Of a DNA stretch of 64,000 bases, positions 29,829 through 38,647 are shown piece by piece. The stretch spans positions 62,001-126,000 of the forward strand of contig MKTL01000001.1 in NCBI GenBank assembly GCA_001897605.1. Direction: 5' to 3'. The translations under genes and the position numbers were made by a program. Below the pieces are notes generated by a model. The model was given only the letters and a program-made list of their open reading frames with translations. It had not been told where the DNA came from and made no database searches. Source of the DNA: Clostridiales bacterium 38-18. Its GTDB lineage: Bacteria > Bacillota > Clostridia > Peptostreptococcales > Acidaminobacteraceae. Positions within the stretch are counted from its first letter, which is position 1; the number at the start of each line of letters is the position of its first letter.

Positions 29829-31160
29829 GTGAGACTACCAGAGCACTTTGTTAATCGAATGAAAAAGCAACTTGGTGTGAACTATGAAGCCTTTGAAGCT
29901 TCCTATGATCGTGAGCATTATGTTAGTTTAAAGATAAATACATTAAAAATATCCGTAGAAAAATTTATAGAGATTTTTCCCTACCCATTAAAGCCGGTTC
30001 CTTGGACTGAGGATGGCTTTTATTATCGACCAGAGGATCCTGTAACCAAGCATCCCTATTTTTATGCAGGTCTGTTTTATGTTCAAGAGCCATCGGCGAT
30101 GTCTCCTGTAGTCGCATTAGCCCCTAAGCCAGGCGATCTCTGTCTAGATACCTGCGCTGCTCCCGGAGGAAAATCCATGCAAATCGCGACACAAATCATG
30201 GATCATGGGCTGCTGGTGACCAATGATATCAATGAGACTAGAGTTAAAGCCATTTTGAGAAACAGTGAAAAGTTTGGACTTAGAAACGTACTGATATTAA
30301 ATGAATCACCTGAGAAAATCGTCAAAGCTATTGGTAATCGATTTAATAGAATTTTGGTAGATGCGCCATGCTCGGGCGAAGGCATGTTTAGAAAGGATCC
30401 TAAAGCAATTAAGTCCTATGAGACCTTTGGTCCTTTAGCATGTCAAGAGATGCAACGAGGAATCATCGATCAATTAGAGGGTTTAGTAGCTTCAAATGCC
30501 GTTATTGTGTATTCGACCTGTACCTTCGCACCAGAGGAAAATGAGGATCAGATTCAGTATTTATTGGAATGCTCAGATCGGTTTAAAGAGAGGGCAATCG
30601 ATTTAAATACAATTGAATTCGATGATGCCTCCAAACCCTACATGACACATATTTGGCCGCATTTACACAAGGGCGAGGGTCATTTTATTGCAAGCATTGA
30701 AGCATCAGACAAAATTGAACACTTTGACGCGGAGGTTTATCCTTGCAATCAACCACCAGAAGCGTTTGTAGAGTTTATGAAGGTGCATTTAAAACGTCCG
30801 CTTGCAGGCTATTTTTCACTTGAAGGAGAAAAATTATATCTTAAGCCAGAGCTAAAGGTGCCAACAAAAGGACTCAAAGTTGTAAGGGAAGGTCTTTTAT
30901 TGGGAGAACTGAAGAAGGGGAGATTTGCACCGAGTCAGGCCTTGGCAATGTATCTAAAAATGGCGGATTTTCATCCTGTTTTAGATTTGCCAGCATCAGG
31001 TGATGAGGTTACTCGATATTTAAAGGGAGAAACCGTTTTTGTAGGGTCTGAAAGCAGTGGTCTACACCTGATATGTACAGATGGTTATCCTATTGGATTT
31101 GCAAAAATTTCAAATGGAACCTTGAAAAACATGTACCCTGTCTCGTGGCGAATGATGTAG
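29829..31160 (+). CDS. RNA m5C methyltransferase, RsmF-like (NOL1/NOP2/Sun)
   Basis: A 443-residue S-adenosylmethionine-dependent cytosine-5 methyltransferase, probably acting on rRNA. Motifs are LDTCAAPGGKS (SAM binding), ILVDAPCSGEGMFRKDP with one catalytic Cys, and VYSTCTFAPEENE with the second. The C-terminal 130 residues resemble the RsmF RNA-binding extension (PUA-like). It starts at GTG 29829, 5-6 bases after GATGAGGAG. Family membership is firm, while the exact target nucleotide is not determinable from sequence. Confidence 0.92.
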   Translation: MRLPEHFVNRMKKQLGVNYEAFEASYDREHYVSLKINTLKISVEKFIEIFPYPLKPVPWTEDGFYYRPEDPVTKHPYFYAGLFYVQEPSAMSPVVALAPKPGDLCLDTCAAPGGKSMQIATQIMDHGLLVTNDINETRVKAILRNSEKFGLRNVLILNESPEKIVKAIGNRFNRILVDAPCSGEGMFRKDPKAIKSYETFGPLACQEMQRGIIDQLEGLVASNAVIVYSTCTFAPEENEDQIQYLLECSDRFKERAIDLNTIEFDDASKPYMTHIWPHLHKGEGHFIASIEASDKIEHFDAEVYPCNQPPEAFVEFMKVHLKRPLAGYFSLEGEKLYLKPELKVPTKGLKVVREGLLLGELKKGRFAPSQALAMYLKMADFHPVLDLPASGDEVTRYLKGETVFVGSESSGLHLICTDGYPIGFAKISNGTLKNMYPVSWRMM

Positions 31161-31266
31161 TGTGGCAAAGTTAAAACAATCGACTAGGTATCAAAACCGA
31201 ATAAAGTCATTTTATGTCAATAAATATCAGTTAGAGTAAATCTATAGGATGAAGTTAGGAGAACTA

Positions 31267-32001
31267 ATGGGTGAAAAAATAAGGTTGGATAAGCTTTTAT
31301 CCAACATGGGCAAGGGCTCAAGAAGTGAAATGAAGGATGCACTTCGATTTGGCGGGGTTAAAGTCAATGGCGTTACTGTAAGAACTGGGAAAGAGAAGGT
31401 GGATCCTGAAAAGGATGAAATTTTATATAAAGGGATCCAAGTTGTCTATGTAAAGCATGTCTATTTAATTCTTAATAAGCCAGATGGTTATATTTCAGCC
31501 ACTGAGGATAAATTTCATAAAACGGTACTCGAGTTAATCAGTTCTGATTTTGATCACTACGAATTGTTTCCAGTTGGAAGATTGGATATTGATACAGAGG
31601 GACTGTTAATTATTACCAATGATGGTGAACTAGCGCACAATCTTTTAGCACCTAAAAAACATGTCCCGAAGACCTATAGAGCAATTATCAATGGACCTTT
31701 AGGTGATTTGGCAATAAAGCAGTTTGAGGAGGGCATCAGCCTAGATGATGGCTATAAGTGTAAGCCGGCTGAGCTCGAAATTATTAGCACATCAAAATCC
31801 GAAAGTGAGGTTAAACTCACCATCCACGAAGGTAAGTTTCATCAGGTAAAGCGGATGTTTGAAGCGATAGATTTAAAGGTTACCTATTTACAAAGAATAA
31901 AAATGAATGGCCTATCTCTTCCTGATGATTTACCAGTAGGTGAATTTAGACCGCTCACTGAGGAAGAGTTTGTTGCTTTAACTCAAGGGATTGATCTATA
32001 A
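31267..32001 (+). CDS. 16S rRNA pseudouridine synthase, RsuA-like
   Basis: A 244-residue RsuA-subfamily enzyme. An S4 domain (IRLDKLLSNMGKGSRSEMK) precedes the catalytic domain with NKPDGYISAT, the catalytic Asp in VGRLDIDTEGLLI, and EGKFHQVKRMFEA. E. coli RsuA modifies U516 of 16S rRNA; this target is inferred. ATG 31267 has AGGAG five bases upstream, while ATG 31249 has no good site. A terminator follows. Confidence 0.92.
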   Translation: MGEKIRLDKLLSNMGKGSRSEMKDALRFGGVKVNGVTVRTGKEKVDPEKDEILYKGIQVVYVKHVYLILNKPDGYISATEDKFHKTVLELISSDFDHYELFPVGRLDIDTEGLLIITNDGELAHNLLAPKKHVPKTYRAIINGPLGDLAIKQFEEGISLDDGYKCKPAELEIISTSKSESEVKLTIHEGKFHQVKRMFEAIDLKVTYLQRIKMNGLSLPDDLPVGEFRPLTEEEFVALTQGIDL

Positions 32002-32023
32002 GCAATCATTTTATGAAATAAAA

Positions 32024-32068
32024 AACCTGATTCTGCAGGCTATGCACGAATCAGGTTATATTTTTTTT
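32024..32068 (+). terminator. Terminator after the RsuA-like gene
   Basis: AACCTGATTC and GAATCAGGTT form a perfect 10-bp stem that can extend inward through TGCA/TGCA with one bulged C, followed by ATA and eight T residues. It may also serve the convergent minus-strand gene. Confidence 0.9.
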
Positions 32069-32080
32069 ACGTATAGTCAG

Positions 32081-32581
32081 TTAGTTTCTACCTTGTCCTG
32101 CTAAAACTTTAATAATGGTATCTAGTGAATCGGACTTACTGATCTTATAAGTACCAGAACGAAGCTTGCTATCATAGCCCATCTCAATCAAACGCTTAAC
32201 AAAATCATCAGAATCTGCAACAAAGCCTTGAGACTCTAGATTTTTACCGATGGTATAGCCAAGCTCCCCGTCAGCCACCACAAAGTTTTCAAGCTTAGGT
32301 GCCTCTGTTGCTGCCTCAGTAGTAGGTTCTGTTGTTGCTTCTGTAGTTGCCTCAGTGCTTTCCTCTGTACTCTCGATACTTGCGTCTGTGGACTCAACTG
32401 GCGTAACTGAAATTGGACTACCAGTAGTGGTTTCTATAGCACTATCTGTTGGTGGATCAACATCCATACTTAACGTATCAGATATTTTCCATGAAACGGC
32501 AAAGAAGATTAAGCCAATAATTAATAATGAAAGTACAATATCGCTTATATCATATAAAAAATCTTTGATTTTTTCAAACAT
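32081..32581 (-). CDS. Membrane protein with MltG/YceG-type LysM-like domain but no catalytic domain
   Basis: A 166-residue protein with one N-terminal membrane helix (about residues 14-32), a Thr/Glu/Ser-rich extracytoplasmic linker (about 40-95) made of repeated TTEA-like units, and a C-terminal domain (about 98-163) that resembles the N-terminal LysM-like subdomain of the endolytic transglycosylase MltG: GYTIGKNLESQGFVAD, FVKRLIEMG and LRSGTYKISKSDSLDTII. The catalytic YceG domain is absent. The minus-strand ATG 32581 follows AAGGAG by seven bases; an upstream ATG at 32599 has no site. Role unknown, perhaps peptidoglycan-related by analogy. Confidence 0.75.
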   Translation of the reverse strand: MFEKIKDFLYDISDIVLSLLIIGLIFFAVSWKISDTLSMDVDPPTDSAIETTTGSPISVTPVESTDASIESTEESTEATTEATTEPTTEAATEAPKLENFVVADGELGYTIGKNLESQGFVADSDDFVKRLIEMGYDSKLRSGTYKISKSDSLDTIIKVLAGQGRN

Positions 32582-32597
32582 TTTAACGCTCCTTAAC

Positions 32598-32623
32598 ATA
32601 GGTAATTCCGAATTGCTACCTAT
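32598..32623. promoter_or_regulatory. 26-base near-palindrome in the divergent intergenic region
   Basis: ATAGGTA and TACCTAT arms enclose AATTC and GAATT arms, with only a GC bulge. It lies just upstream of the ribosome binding site of the minus-strand membrane gene and beside a TATTCT box (minus strand, 32624-32629). It could be an operator or leader hairpin. Confidence 0.4.
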
Positions 32624-32707
32624 AGAATAACATAATTCAAGGTATTCTCATAGTATTGTTCTTTTCAAATAGATTACTTTCGTGTTACAATTTTTTTGAG
32701 GTGCGTT

Positions 32708-33550
32708 ATGCTTATTAAACTAAATGATAAACACAGTCAGATGCTGGATGAGTATATAAATGCTGCAGGGGATGAGGCAATCTATCTATTAAAGCCTTAT
32801 ACTCAGTTAAATGAGGGTAATTTAGAGGGTGTTTTTTATGGTTACATGGAAGCTGACCATATGACAGCCGTTTTTTTCTTTTCAAATAAAAGTGTTCTTT
32901 CGCTTCATGTTGTCAATCAAAGGGCTCTTGGTAATTTGGATTTACTAAAGGCGATTAAATATCATAAGCCTAAATTTATTAAGGGTCTATCCACCGCTGT
33001 CGATGGCATTTATCGACTTATATGCAGAGCAACTAGCGCAACAAGTGAAGCAAAAATCCTGTTGATGAAATATAATACTGGAAAAGCAGAGGCTCAGATT
33101 CAAGAGCCAAAGCTAGAGTCCTTAAAGCTTTTAAGCGGTAGAAACAAAATGGTTGATACACTAATCAATGATATGAAGTTTTTTATTGACGTGGAGACAC
33201 ATTTTGGTAGACAGGTAAAGGCAATTAATGATTTGTCTAAGGATTTAAAGCTATTAATGGATCAAGACAACTATGTTTTAGGGATATTGGAGACTGAAAT
33301 TGTCGCACAAGGCTTTATTGAGGACGAAACTGACCTCATGGGCGTCCTTTCCGGTATTTATGTATCACCGAAGCATAGAAGAAGAGGATATGCAAAAGCG
33401 ATTTCAATAAGCTTAACCAATAAGCTATTACAAAGAGGTAAACAACCTTACTTGTTTGTTAAAAACAATAATCAAGAGGCCAAGCAGCTTTACGAAAAAA
33501 TTGGGTATAAGGGTGTTGAAACTTACACCTTGATGACCGTAAATTATTAA
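32708..33550 (+). CDS. GNAT-family N-acetyltransferase
   Basis: A 280-residue protein with a C-terminal GNAT domain (about residues 140-280). The acetyl-CoA-binding signature is visible in GIYVSPKHRRRGYAKAIS, with NNNQEAKQLYEKIGY as the following helix region. The N-terminal half resembles the two-domain GNAT proteins in which the first half is a degenerate acetyltransferase fold. ATG 32708 was chosen because GAGGTG lies at 32698-32703. The acceptor substrate is unknown. The RluA-family gene starts 12 bases after the stop. Confidence 0.85.
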   Translation: MLIKLNDKHSQMLDEYINAAGDEAIYLLKPYTQLNEGNLEGVFYGYMEADHMTAVFFFSNKSVLSLHVVNQRALGNLDLLKAIKYHKPKFIKGLSTAVDGIYRLICRATSATSEAKILLMKYNTGKAEAQIQEPKLESLKLLSGRNKMVDTLINDMKFFIDVETHFGRQVKAINDLSKDLKLLMDQDNYVLGILETEIVAQGFIEDETDLMGVLSGIYVSPKHRRRGYAKAISISLTNKLLQRGKQPYLFVKNNNQEAKQLYEKIGYKGVETYTLMTVNY

Positions 33551-33562
33551 AATGGAGAAATT

Positions 33563-34465
33563 ATGAAGCAGATTATTATTACCGGTAATGAGTCAGAACA
33601 AAGATTAGATAGATTTTTACTCAAGTATTTTAATAATACGACCAGAAGCAATATTTATAAGCTCATTCGGAAAAAGGTTTTTAAAATCAATGGTAAGCGA
33701 ATTACACAGGAGGACTATTTTTTGAAGGAAGCGGATGTTCTAGATATCTTTCTTTCTGATGAAAGTATGGCTGCCATGATGAAGGTATATGAACCCATAA
33801 AACCAAGCAAGCTTGGCCTTGATACCGTTTATGAGGACGATCAGATTTTAGTAGTCAATAAACCTAAGGGTATGCTAACGCATCCTGATCAAACTGAATA
33901 CAAAAATACTTTGGCAACAATCGTTCAGTTTTATCTTAAGGATTTGAGCACACCTACATTTAAGCCAGCACCTGTTCATCGATTGGATAAAAATACAAGT
34001 GGGTTGGTTATTTTTGCAAAAACCTATGAAGCTTTAAAAAAATACAACGCCCTAATGCGTGAAAGAAACGTTGAGAAATACTATATTTGTGTCGTCCATG
34101 GCAGGCTAAAGCAATCGGGTGAAGTCAAGGGCTATCTAGTGAAGGACGAGTACTTAAATAAGGTTAGCATCCAGGACGAGGACCAGGATGATGCTAAATA
34201 TTGTCACACAAAATACAAACCTCTTAAAGCCTTTGGAACCTATACGCTAGTTGAGGTTCAGCTTATGACTGGAAGAAGTCATCAGATTCGGGCTACGATG
34301 CAATATATTGGGCATCCAATTGTGGGTGATTTAAAATATGGTGGTAGACGTGTTGCAGGTAACAGCAATCAACTGCTTCACAGTAATCGTTTAATAGTAG
34401 AAGGACAGCGGTTTGAAGCGCCATCTATAGAAATAGAAGCTTTTATAAAGTCGCAATCCGAATAA
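33563..34465 (+). CDS. RluA-family pseudouridine synthase
   Basis: A 300-residue RluA/RluD-type enzyme converting uridine to pseudouridine in rRNA or tRNA. An S4-like N-terminus (QRLDRFLLKYFNNTTRS) precedes the catalytic domain, with VVNKPKGMLTHPD, the catalytic Asp in VHRLDKNTSGLVIFA, and LMTGRSHQIRATM. GGAG precedes the ATG. It is the third pseudouridine synthase of the window and a different subfamily from the other two. The HEPN-like gene follows 16 bases downstream. Confidence 0.93.
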   Translation: MKQIIITGNESEQRLDRFLLKYFNNTTRSNIYKLIRKKVFKINGKRITQEDYFLKEADVLDIFLSDESMAAMMKVYEPIKPSKLGLDTVYEDDQILVVNKPKGMLTHPDQTEYKNTLATIVQFYLKDLSTPTFKPAPVHRLDKNTSGLVIFAKTYEALKKYNALMRERNVEKYYICVVHGRLKQSGEVKGYLVKDEYLNKVSIQDEDQDDAKYCHTKYKPLKAFGTYTLVEVQLMTGRSHQIRATMQYIGHPIVGDLKYGGRRVAGNSNQLLHSNRLIVEGQRFEAPSIEIEAFIKSQSE

Positions 34466-34481
34466 ATTAAATGGAGGTACT

Positions 34482-35306
34482 ATGCTAGAATCGATGCAAG
34501 TCATTAAGAAGTTAATAGAGCGATATGACTATTGCGGTGCTTATGAAATACTGAAGAACAAAAGTATGGAGCATATGGATTCTGCCATCGTAATCAATTC
34601 CTGTAGGTATTCTGTCAACTTCGATTTCTATACTGCTCGAAATTTGTTAAAAAAACTTTCAGACGATGGCAAGGTTCATCCAAAAACAAAGGAGCTGATA
34701 GCCAACCTTGATGCACTAAACGATGGTCATCCTGATATCCTTATGTCTGAGCTGCTTGAAAATTTAAAATTTCAAATTGTAAATGAAGAATACATCGATT
34801 TCCTTGGAAGAGTTTATCGATTTAAGGAGGCCATATACAAATATATGTTTATCAAGAGTCAGCTTCCTGATCGAAATTTCACCTTTCAAATGCGATTTAT
34901 GCAGAAGAAAGAGATACTAAAGATTTTGAGAAATCACTACAAAATTTTTAACAGTAACCTTATTTTTGCGCTTAATACGTATTTTAGAAAATACGATAAG
35001 AACACTCAGATTGTGGATCCCATTATCAGACTGATGAACTCTGAAAAGATGAACCAGTTGATCGAGTTAAGGCATGACTCTCTAATTGGACATGGCTTTA
35101 AAGGTGTCAGTGCTGAAGAAATTCAAAAGGTTTATGGGAATCCGTATAATGTTCTAGACGATTTTAGAACCTGTCTATTATCGCTAGGTATAGAGGTTCA
35201 AAGATACAAATATTCTATTGTTAATGAATTGATTTCGGAATTTTTGGATCGAGATTATAACACCTACTATAAACTCAATCAAATGACAACTGCGAATTTT
35301 GAATAG
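34482..35306 (+). CDS. HEPN-domain protein resembling the Csm6/TIGR02710 effector region, without a CARF domain
   Basis: A 274-residue predicted ribonuclease-like protein. The C-terminal part holds R197-x6-H204 in ELRHDSLIGHGF, the R-x4-6-H catalytic signature of HEPN ribonucleases and close in style to the RNxSxxAHGF motif of Csm6/TIGR02710 proteins. The N-terminus (LIERYDYCGAYEIL) resembles the helical region preceding HEPN in those proteins. The CARF domain that normally binds cyclic oligoadenylate is absent, as is any CRISPR array or cas gene in the window. GGAGG precedes ATG 34482. It sits in tight tandem with housekeeping genes (16 and 8 bases to neighbours). Family resemblance is my recognition from motifs; RNase activity is inferred. 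Confidence 0.65.
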   Translation: MLESMQVIKKLIERYDYCGAYEILKNKSMEHMDSAIVINSCRYSVNFDFYTARNLLKKLSDDGKVHPKTKELIANLDALNDGHPDILMSELLENLKFQIVNEEYIDFLGRVYRFKEAIYKYMFIKSQLPDRNFTFQMRFMQKKEILKILRNHYKIFNSNLIFALNTYFRKYDKNTQIVDPIIRLMNSEKMNQLIELRHDSLIGHGFKGVSAEEIQKVYGNPYNVLDDFRTCLLSLGIEVQRYKYSIVNELISEFLDRDYNTYYKLNQMTTANFE

Positions 35307-35314
35307 GAGGCAAT

Positions 35315-36961
35315 ATGGAGATTTCAGTAAAACAGTTTGGCGTTTTTACGTATGAACCAGGAGACACCTACGAACAAATTACAAAGCAAATACAAAATGA
35401 TGAAATGCCGTTAATTGTTGCTGTAAAATGTGGCAATATGCTTAGAGAGCTTTCACATGAGATTACTCCAGAGTGTGAGGTGGAATTAGTTGATCTAAAG
35501 CATTCTGATGGCGAGCGCATCTATCAAAGAAGCTTGGCATTTATCATGACTCGAGCTGCAATGGCTTGCTTTGATGGCATTCGAGTTAGAGTTGAGCACT
35601 CGCTGAGCAAAGGCTTGTATTGTGAATATGATTATGATCGTCGATTAACACATGAGGATTATCAAATTATTCTTGTTCAGATGAAGCAGTATGTTGAACA
35701 GAACCTGCCATTTAGAAAAGAAAATTTTTCAATAGAGGATGCCAGCGCAGAATTTGAACGAAATCACATGTTCTCAAAGGTTGAGCTTTTAAAATTTAGA
35801 CAAAATCCTTATATCCGTCTTTACGAATGCGATGGTGTACACAACTATTTTTATGGCTATATGGTACCAAGTACAGGATATGTTAAATGGTTTGATCTAA
35901 TTAAGTATGATGAAGGTGCAATTTTGATGCATCCAACGAAGTACTATCCAAATAAGCTACCCGAATTTGTGGAGTCTCCTAAAATTGCAGAGGTATTCAA
36001 AGAATCAGAGCAGTGGTCGCATATTATGAACATTGGATATGTTAGCAATTTAAACCATATGATTCAAACCGAGCAGCATAAAGAGCTGATTCAGATTGCT
36101 GAAGCATTGCATGAAAAGAAAATTGCTCATATTGCGGATGAGATCTCCAAGCGCAAGAAAAGAGTTATCCTGATAGCTGGACCGTCTTCCTCAGGTAAGA
36201 CGACATTTGCCAACCGTCTGAGAATTCAGCTTAGGGTGAATGGTTTAAATCCAGTAACCATTTCAACAGACAATTACTTCGTAAATAGAGACAAAACACC
36301 ACGTGATGAAAATGGCGACTATGATTTTGAATCCCTTGCAGCAGTTGATGTTGAACAGTTTAATAACGATCTAAATGCCCTACTCGATGGCGAATCAGTG
36401 GATTTGCCAGTGTTCAACTTTCAAAATGGCACGAGAGAATATCGTGGAAATTTTATGCAAATCGCAGAAGACCAGCCGATTATTATTGAAGGTATTCACG
36501 GTTTAAATGAAGGATTAACGGCACATATTTTTAAACGAGATAAGTTCAAAATATATGTAAGTGCTTTGACACAGTTGAACATTGATGAACACAATAGAAT
36601 TCCTACCACTCAAACGAGATTGCTAAGAAGAATTGTCCGAGACAATCAGTTTAGAGGTCACAGTGCAAAAAGAACCATTGGTATGTGGGCTTCAGTTAGA
36701 CGAGGCGAGGAACAAAACATTTTTCCATTTCAGGAACAAGCGGACGAAATCTTTAATACAGCACTACCTTATGAACTGGCGATTCTTAAAAAGCATGCAT
36801 TGCCTTTGCTTGAGGCAATTACAAGCGAGGAGCCTGAGTATAGTGAAGCCTTGATGCTTAAAAAATTCTTGGGTTATTTTATGTCAATCGACGAGGATGA
36901 TTTGGTTCCAAAGGTTTCGATACTCAAAGAATTCATAGGTGGCAGTGGATTTGATCTATAA
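35315..36961 (+). CDS. Uridine-kinase-like nucleoside kinase with TGS/threonyl-tRNA synthetase-like N-terminus
   Basis: A 548-residue two-part protein known in Firmicutes as a putative nucleoside kinase. The N-terminal 200 residues resemble the TGS and editing-like domains of threonyl-tRNA synthetase. The C-terminal half (about residues 280-480) is a uridine kinase/phosphoribulokinase-like P-loop domain with Walker A LIAGPSSSGKTTFANR, STDNYFVNRD, and IIIEGIHGLNEGL. TAGGAGG precedes the ATG. It follows the HEPN-like gene by 8 bases. Its natural substrate is not established; an RNA- or nucleotide-linked role is inferred from the domain pairing. Confidence 0.9.
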   Translation: MEISVKQFGVFTYEPGDTYEQITKQIQNDEMPLIVAVKCGNMLRELSHEITPECEVELVDLKHSDGERIYQRSLAFIMTRAAMACFDGIRVRVEHSLSKGLYCEYDYDRRLTHEDYQIILVQMKQYVEQNLPFRKENFSIEDASAEFERNHMFSKVELLKFRQNPYIRLYECDGVHNYFYGYMVPSTGYVKWFDLIKYDEGAILMHPTKYYPNKLPEFVESPKIAEVFKESEQWSHIMNIGYVSNLNHMIQTEQHKELIQIAEALHEKKIAHIADEISKRKKRVILIAGPSSSGKTTFANRLRIQLRVNGLNPVTISTDNYFVNRDKTPRDENGDYDFESLAAVDVEQFNNDLNALLDGESVDLPVFNFQNGTREYRGNFMQIAEDQPIIIEGIHGLNEGLTAHIFKRDKFKIYVSALTQLNIDEHNRIPTTQTRLLRRIVRDNQFRGHSAKRTIGMWASVRRGEEQNIFPFQEQADEIFNTALPYELAILKKHALPLLEAITSEEPEYSEALMLKKFLGYFMSIDEDDLVPKVSILKEFIGGSGFDL

Positions 36962-36986
36962 GCTTTAGTTGGGTTGGGAGGTAGCT

Positions 36987-38576
36987 ATGATTGAAAAAGA
37001 AGGATTTTCAATTAAGAAATCATATTTAGTATCGCTTTTTTTTGCGATGCTACTTTTATTGATAAATAACAGCTACCTTTTTCCGACTTTTTACAATGAG
37101 TTAGTGATTTATTTAAGCCTAATATTAGGTGTCAATTTGATAGCGGTTACTCTTTTGTCAAATGCGGCTTATTATCACAGTAGGATTAGAATCGACACCA
37201 TTTACATTGCAATTTCCACGTATCTATTTACTCTCATGGTCAATTTATTAGGCGCATTGATGTGGCTATTGATTTTCAATTTTGAAAACTGGCAAATTAT
37301 GTCTTTGATTTTGTCCATGGGTAAGCTTTACTTTGTATTTGGTATAGCGACAATCGAGTTCCAACGAAGAATACCAGGATGGTTTACAAGCTTTCCTAAG
37401 CTGTCAGTTATGGGGGTTGGCTATCTAGTCTTTGAGATTATCATGATTCGACTTTCGCTTTCGGGTGTTTTTGATCTTAATACGCTTATGTTCTTAATCA
37501 ATGGTGGTGCAGTCATTTGCTTGGTCATCATCTGCTACGACTATATTTTAAGACATGATGTCGTAAATCAATATGCCTATTTATTTGCATTTACAACGAT
37601 GCTGGTTGGACAAATGCTGCTTACCTTGATGCCACTAAGTATAACGATGCAAATTCAAAGTCTTATCCTATTTGGCTTTGGTTTTAGCTACTATTACTTT
37701 TACCTCAATCAGAGCAATCTGTTAATTCCATATGAGGCTCAGCAGAGACTCCAAACACAGTTTAATCTGTATGCAGTAAATCTCAAAAAAATCATAGATA
37801 AAAAAACATATCAAATGCGTGAGGTAAATCAAAAGTTTATAGATGAACTAGATTACGCTAAGATGATTCAACAGTCCTTGCTTCCTAAAGGAAAGGTGCA
37901 GTATAGAGACAGTGTCTTTATATCCGAATTTTTTCCATGTGAAAGACTCAGTGGCGACTTTTTTGATCACTATCGAGTGGACGAAGATAATGTGGCCTTT
38001 TATCTAATGGACGTATCGGGTCATGGGATTCCTGCAGCTCTGGTGACAATGTTCAGTGGCAATCATCTCAGATCAAACGACAAAAATCTCCAAAGATATT
38101 TCGGACTAAAGCCCGATCAGGTATTAACCCAGTTCTATAATGAGTTTAATAAGATGAATTTTCCTGATGAAATGCATATGGTTCTAATATATGCGACTAT
38201 GAATTTGAGCACAAAAATGTTAACATATTGTTCAGCGGGGTTAAATTGTAGTCCAATTCGCCTCAAAAAAAATGGAAAGATTGAGCTCCTTGATAAAAGT
38301 GAAGGCTTTCCAATTTGTAAGCTACTAGACGAAGTAGAGGTTGAATTTAAAAGTGAACGGATTAAGCTTGATAAGGGCGATCGATTATTGTTTTTCACAG
38401 ATGGGTTGATCGACAGTAAAAAGAATAATACGTATCATTATGACGAATTAATTGAGCTTTTACAAACACATCAGCATTATTCAATGGAAGCGCTCAATGC
38501 TTTGATCGTAGAGAGAATAAAACCATTCAAGCATGAATTGAACGACGACATCACCTACATTCTATTAGAAGTGTAG
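36987..38576 (+). CDS. Membrane PP2C/SpoIIE-type serine phosphatase
   Basis: A 529-residue protein with about seven or eight predicted membrane helices in the first 240 residues, a short linker (YAVNLKKIIDKKTYQMREVN) and a C-terminal SpoIIE/RsbU-type phosphatase domain. Catalytic motifs are ERLSGDFFDHY, LMDVSGHGIPAALVT, CSAGLNCSP and LLFFTDGLIDSK, supplying the metal-binding Asp residues. ATG 36987 has GGGAGG at 36976-36981; a TTG at 36969 is less likely. No anti-sigma or anti-anti-sigma gene is adjacent, so its target is unknown. An HTH regulator follows. Confidence 0.9.
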   Translation: MIEKEGFSIKKSYLVSLFFAMLLLLINNSYLFPTFYNELVIYLSLILGVNLIAVTLLSNAAYYHSRIRIDTIYIAISTYLFTLMVNLLGALMWLLIFNFENWQIMSLILSMGKLYFVFGIATIEFQRRIPGWFTSFPKLSVMGVGYLVFEIIMIRLSLSGVFDLNTLMFLINGGAVICLVIICYDYILRHDVVNQYAYLFAFTTMLVGQMLLTLMPLSITMQIQSLILFGFGFSYYYFYLNQSNLLIPYEAQQRLQTQFNLYAVNLKKIIDKKTYQMREVNQKFIDELDYAKMIQQSLLPKGKVQYRDSVFISEFFPCERLSGDFFDHYRVDEDNVAFYLMDVSGHGIPAALVTMFSGNHLRSNDKNLQRYFGLKPDQVLTQFYNEFNKMNFPDEMHMVLIYATMNLSTKMLTYCSAGLNCSPIRLKKNGKIELLDKSEGFPICKLLDEVEVEFKSERIKLDKGDRLLFFTDGLIDSKKNNTYHYDELIELLQTHQHYSMEALNALIVERIKPFKHELNDDITYILLEV

Positions 38577-38647
38577 TTCTATTGACGGGTATAGACATAA
38601 GAATTATAATTATTTTTGAAAGAAAACAAAAATTGGGTAGGGTGACT

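Noticed and set aside
34482-35306. Possible CRISPR-Cas locus around the HEPN-like gene
   Set aside because: No cas genes, repeats or cyclic-nucleotide synthase are visible within the window; the protein is treated as standalone.
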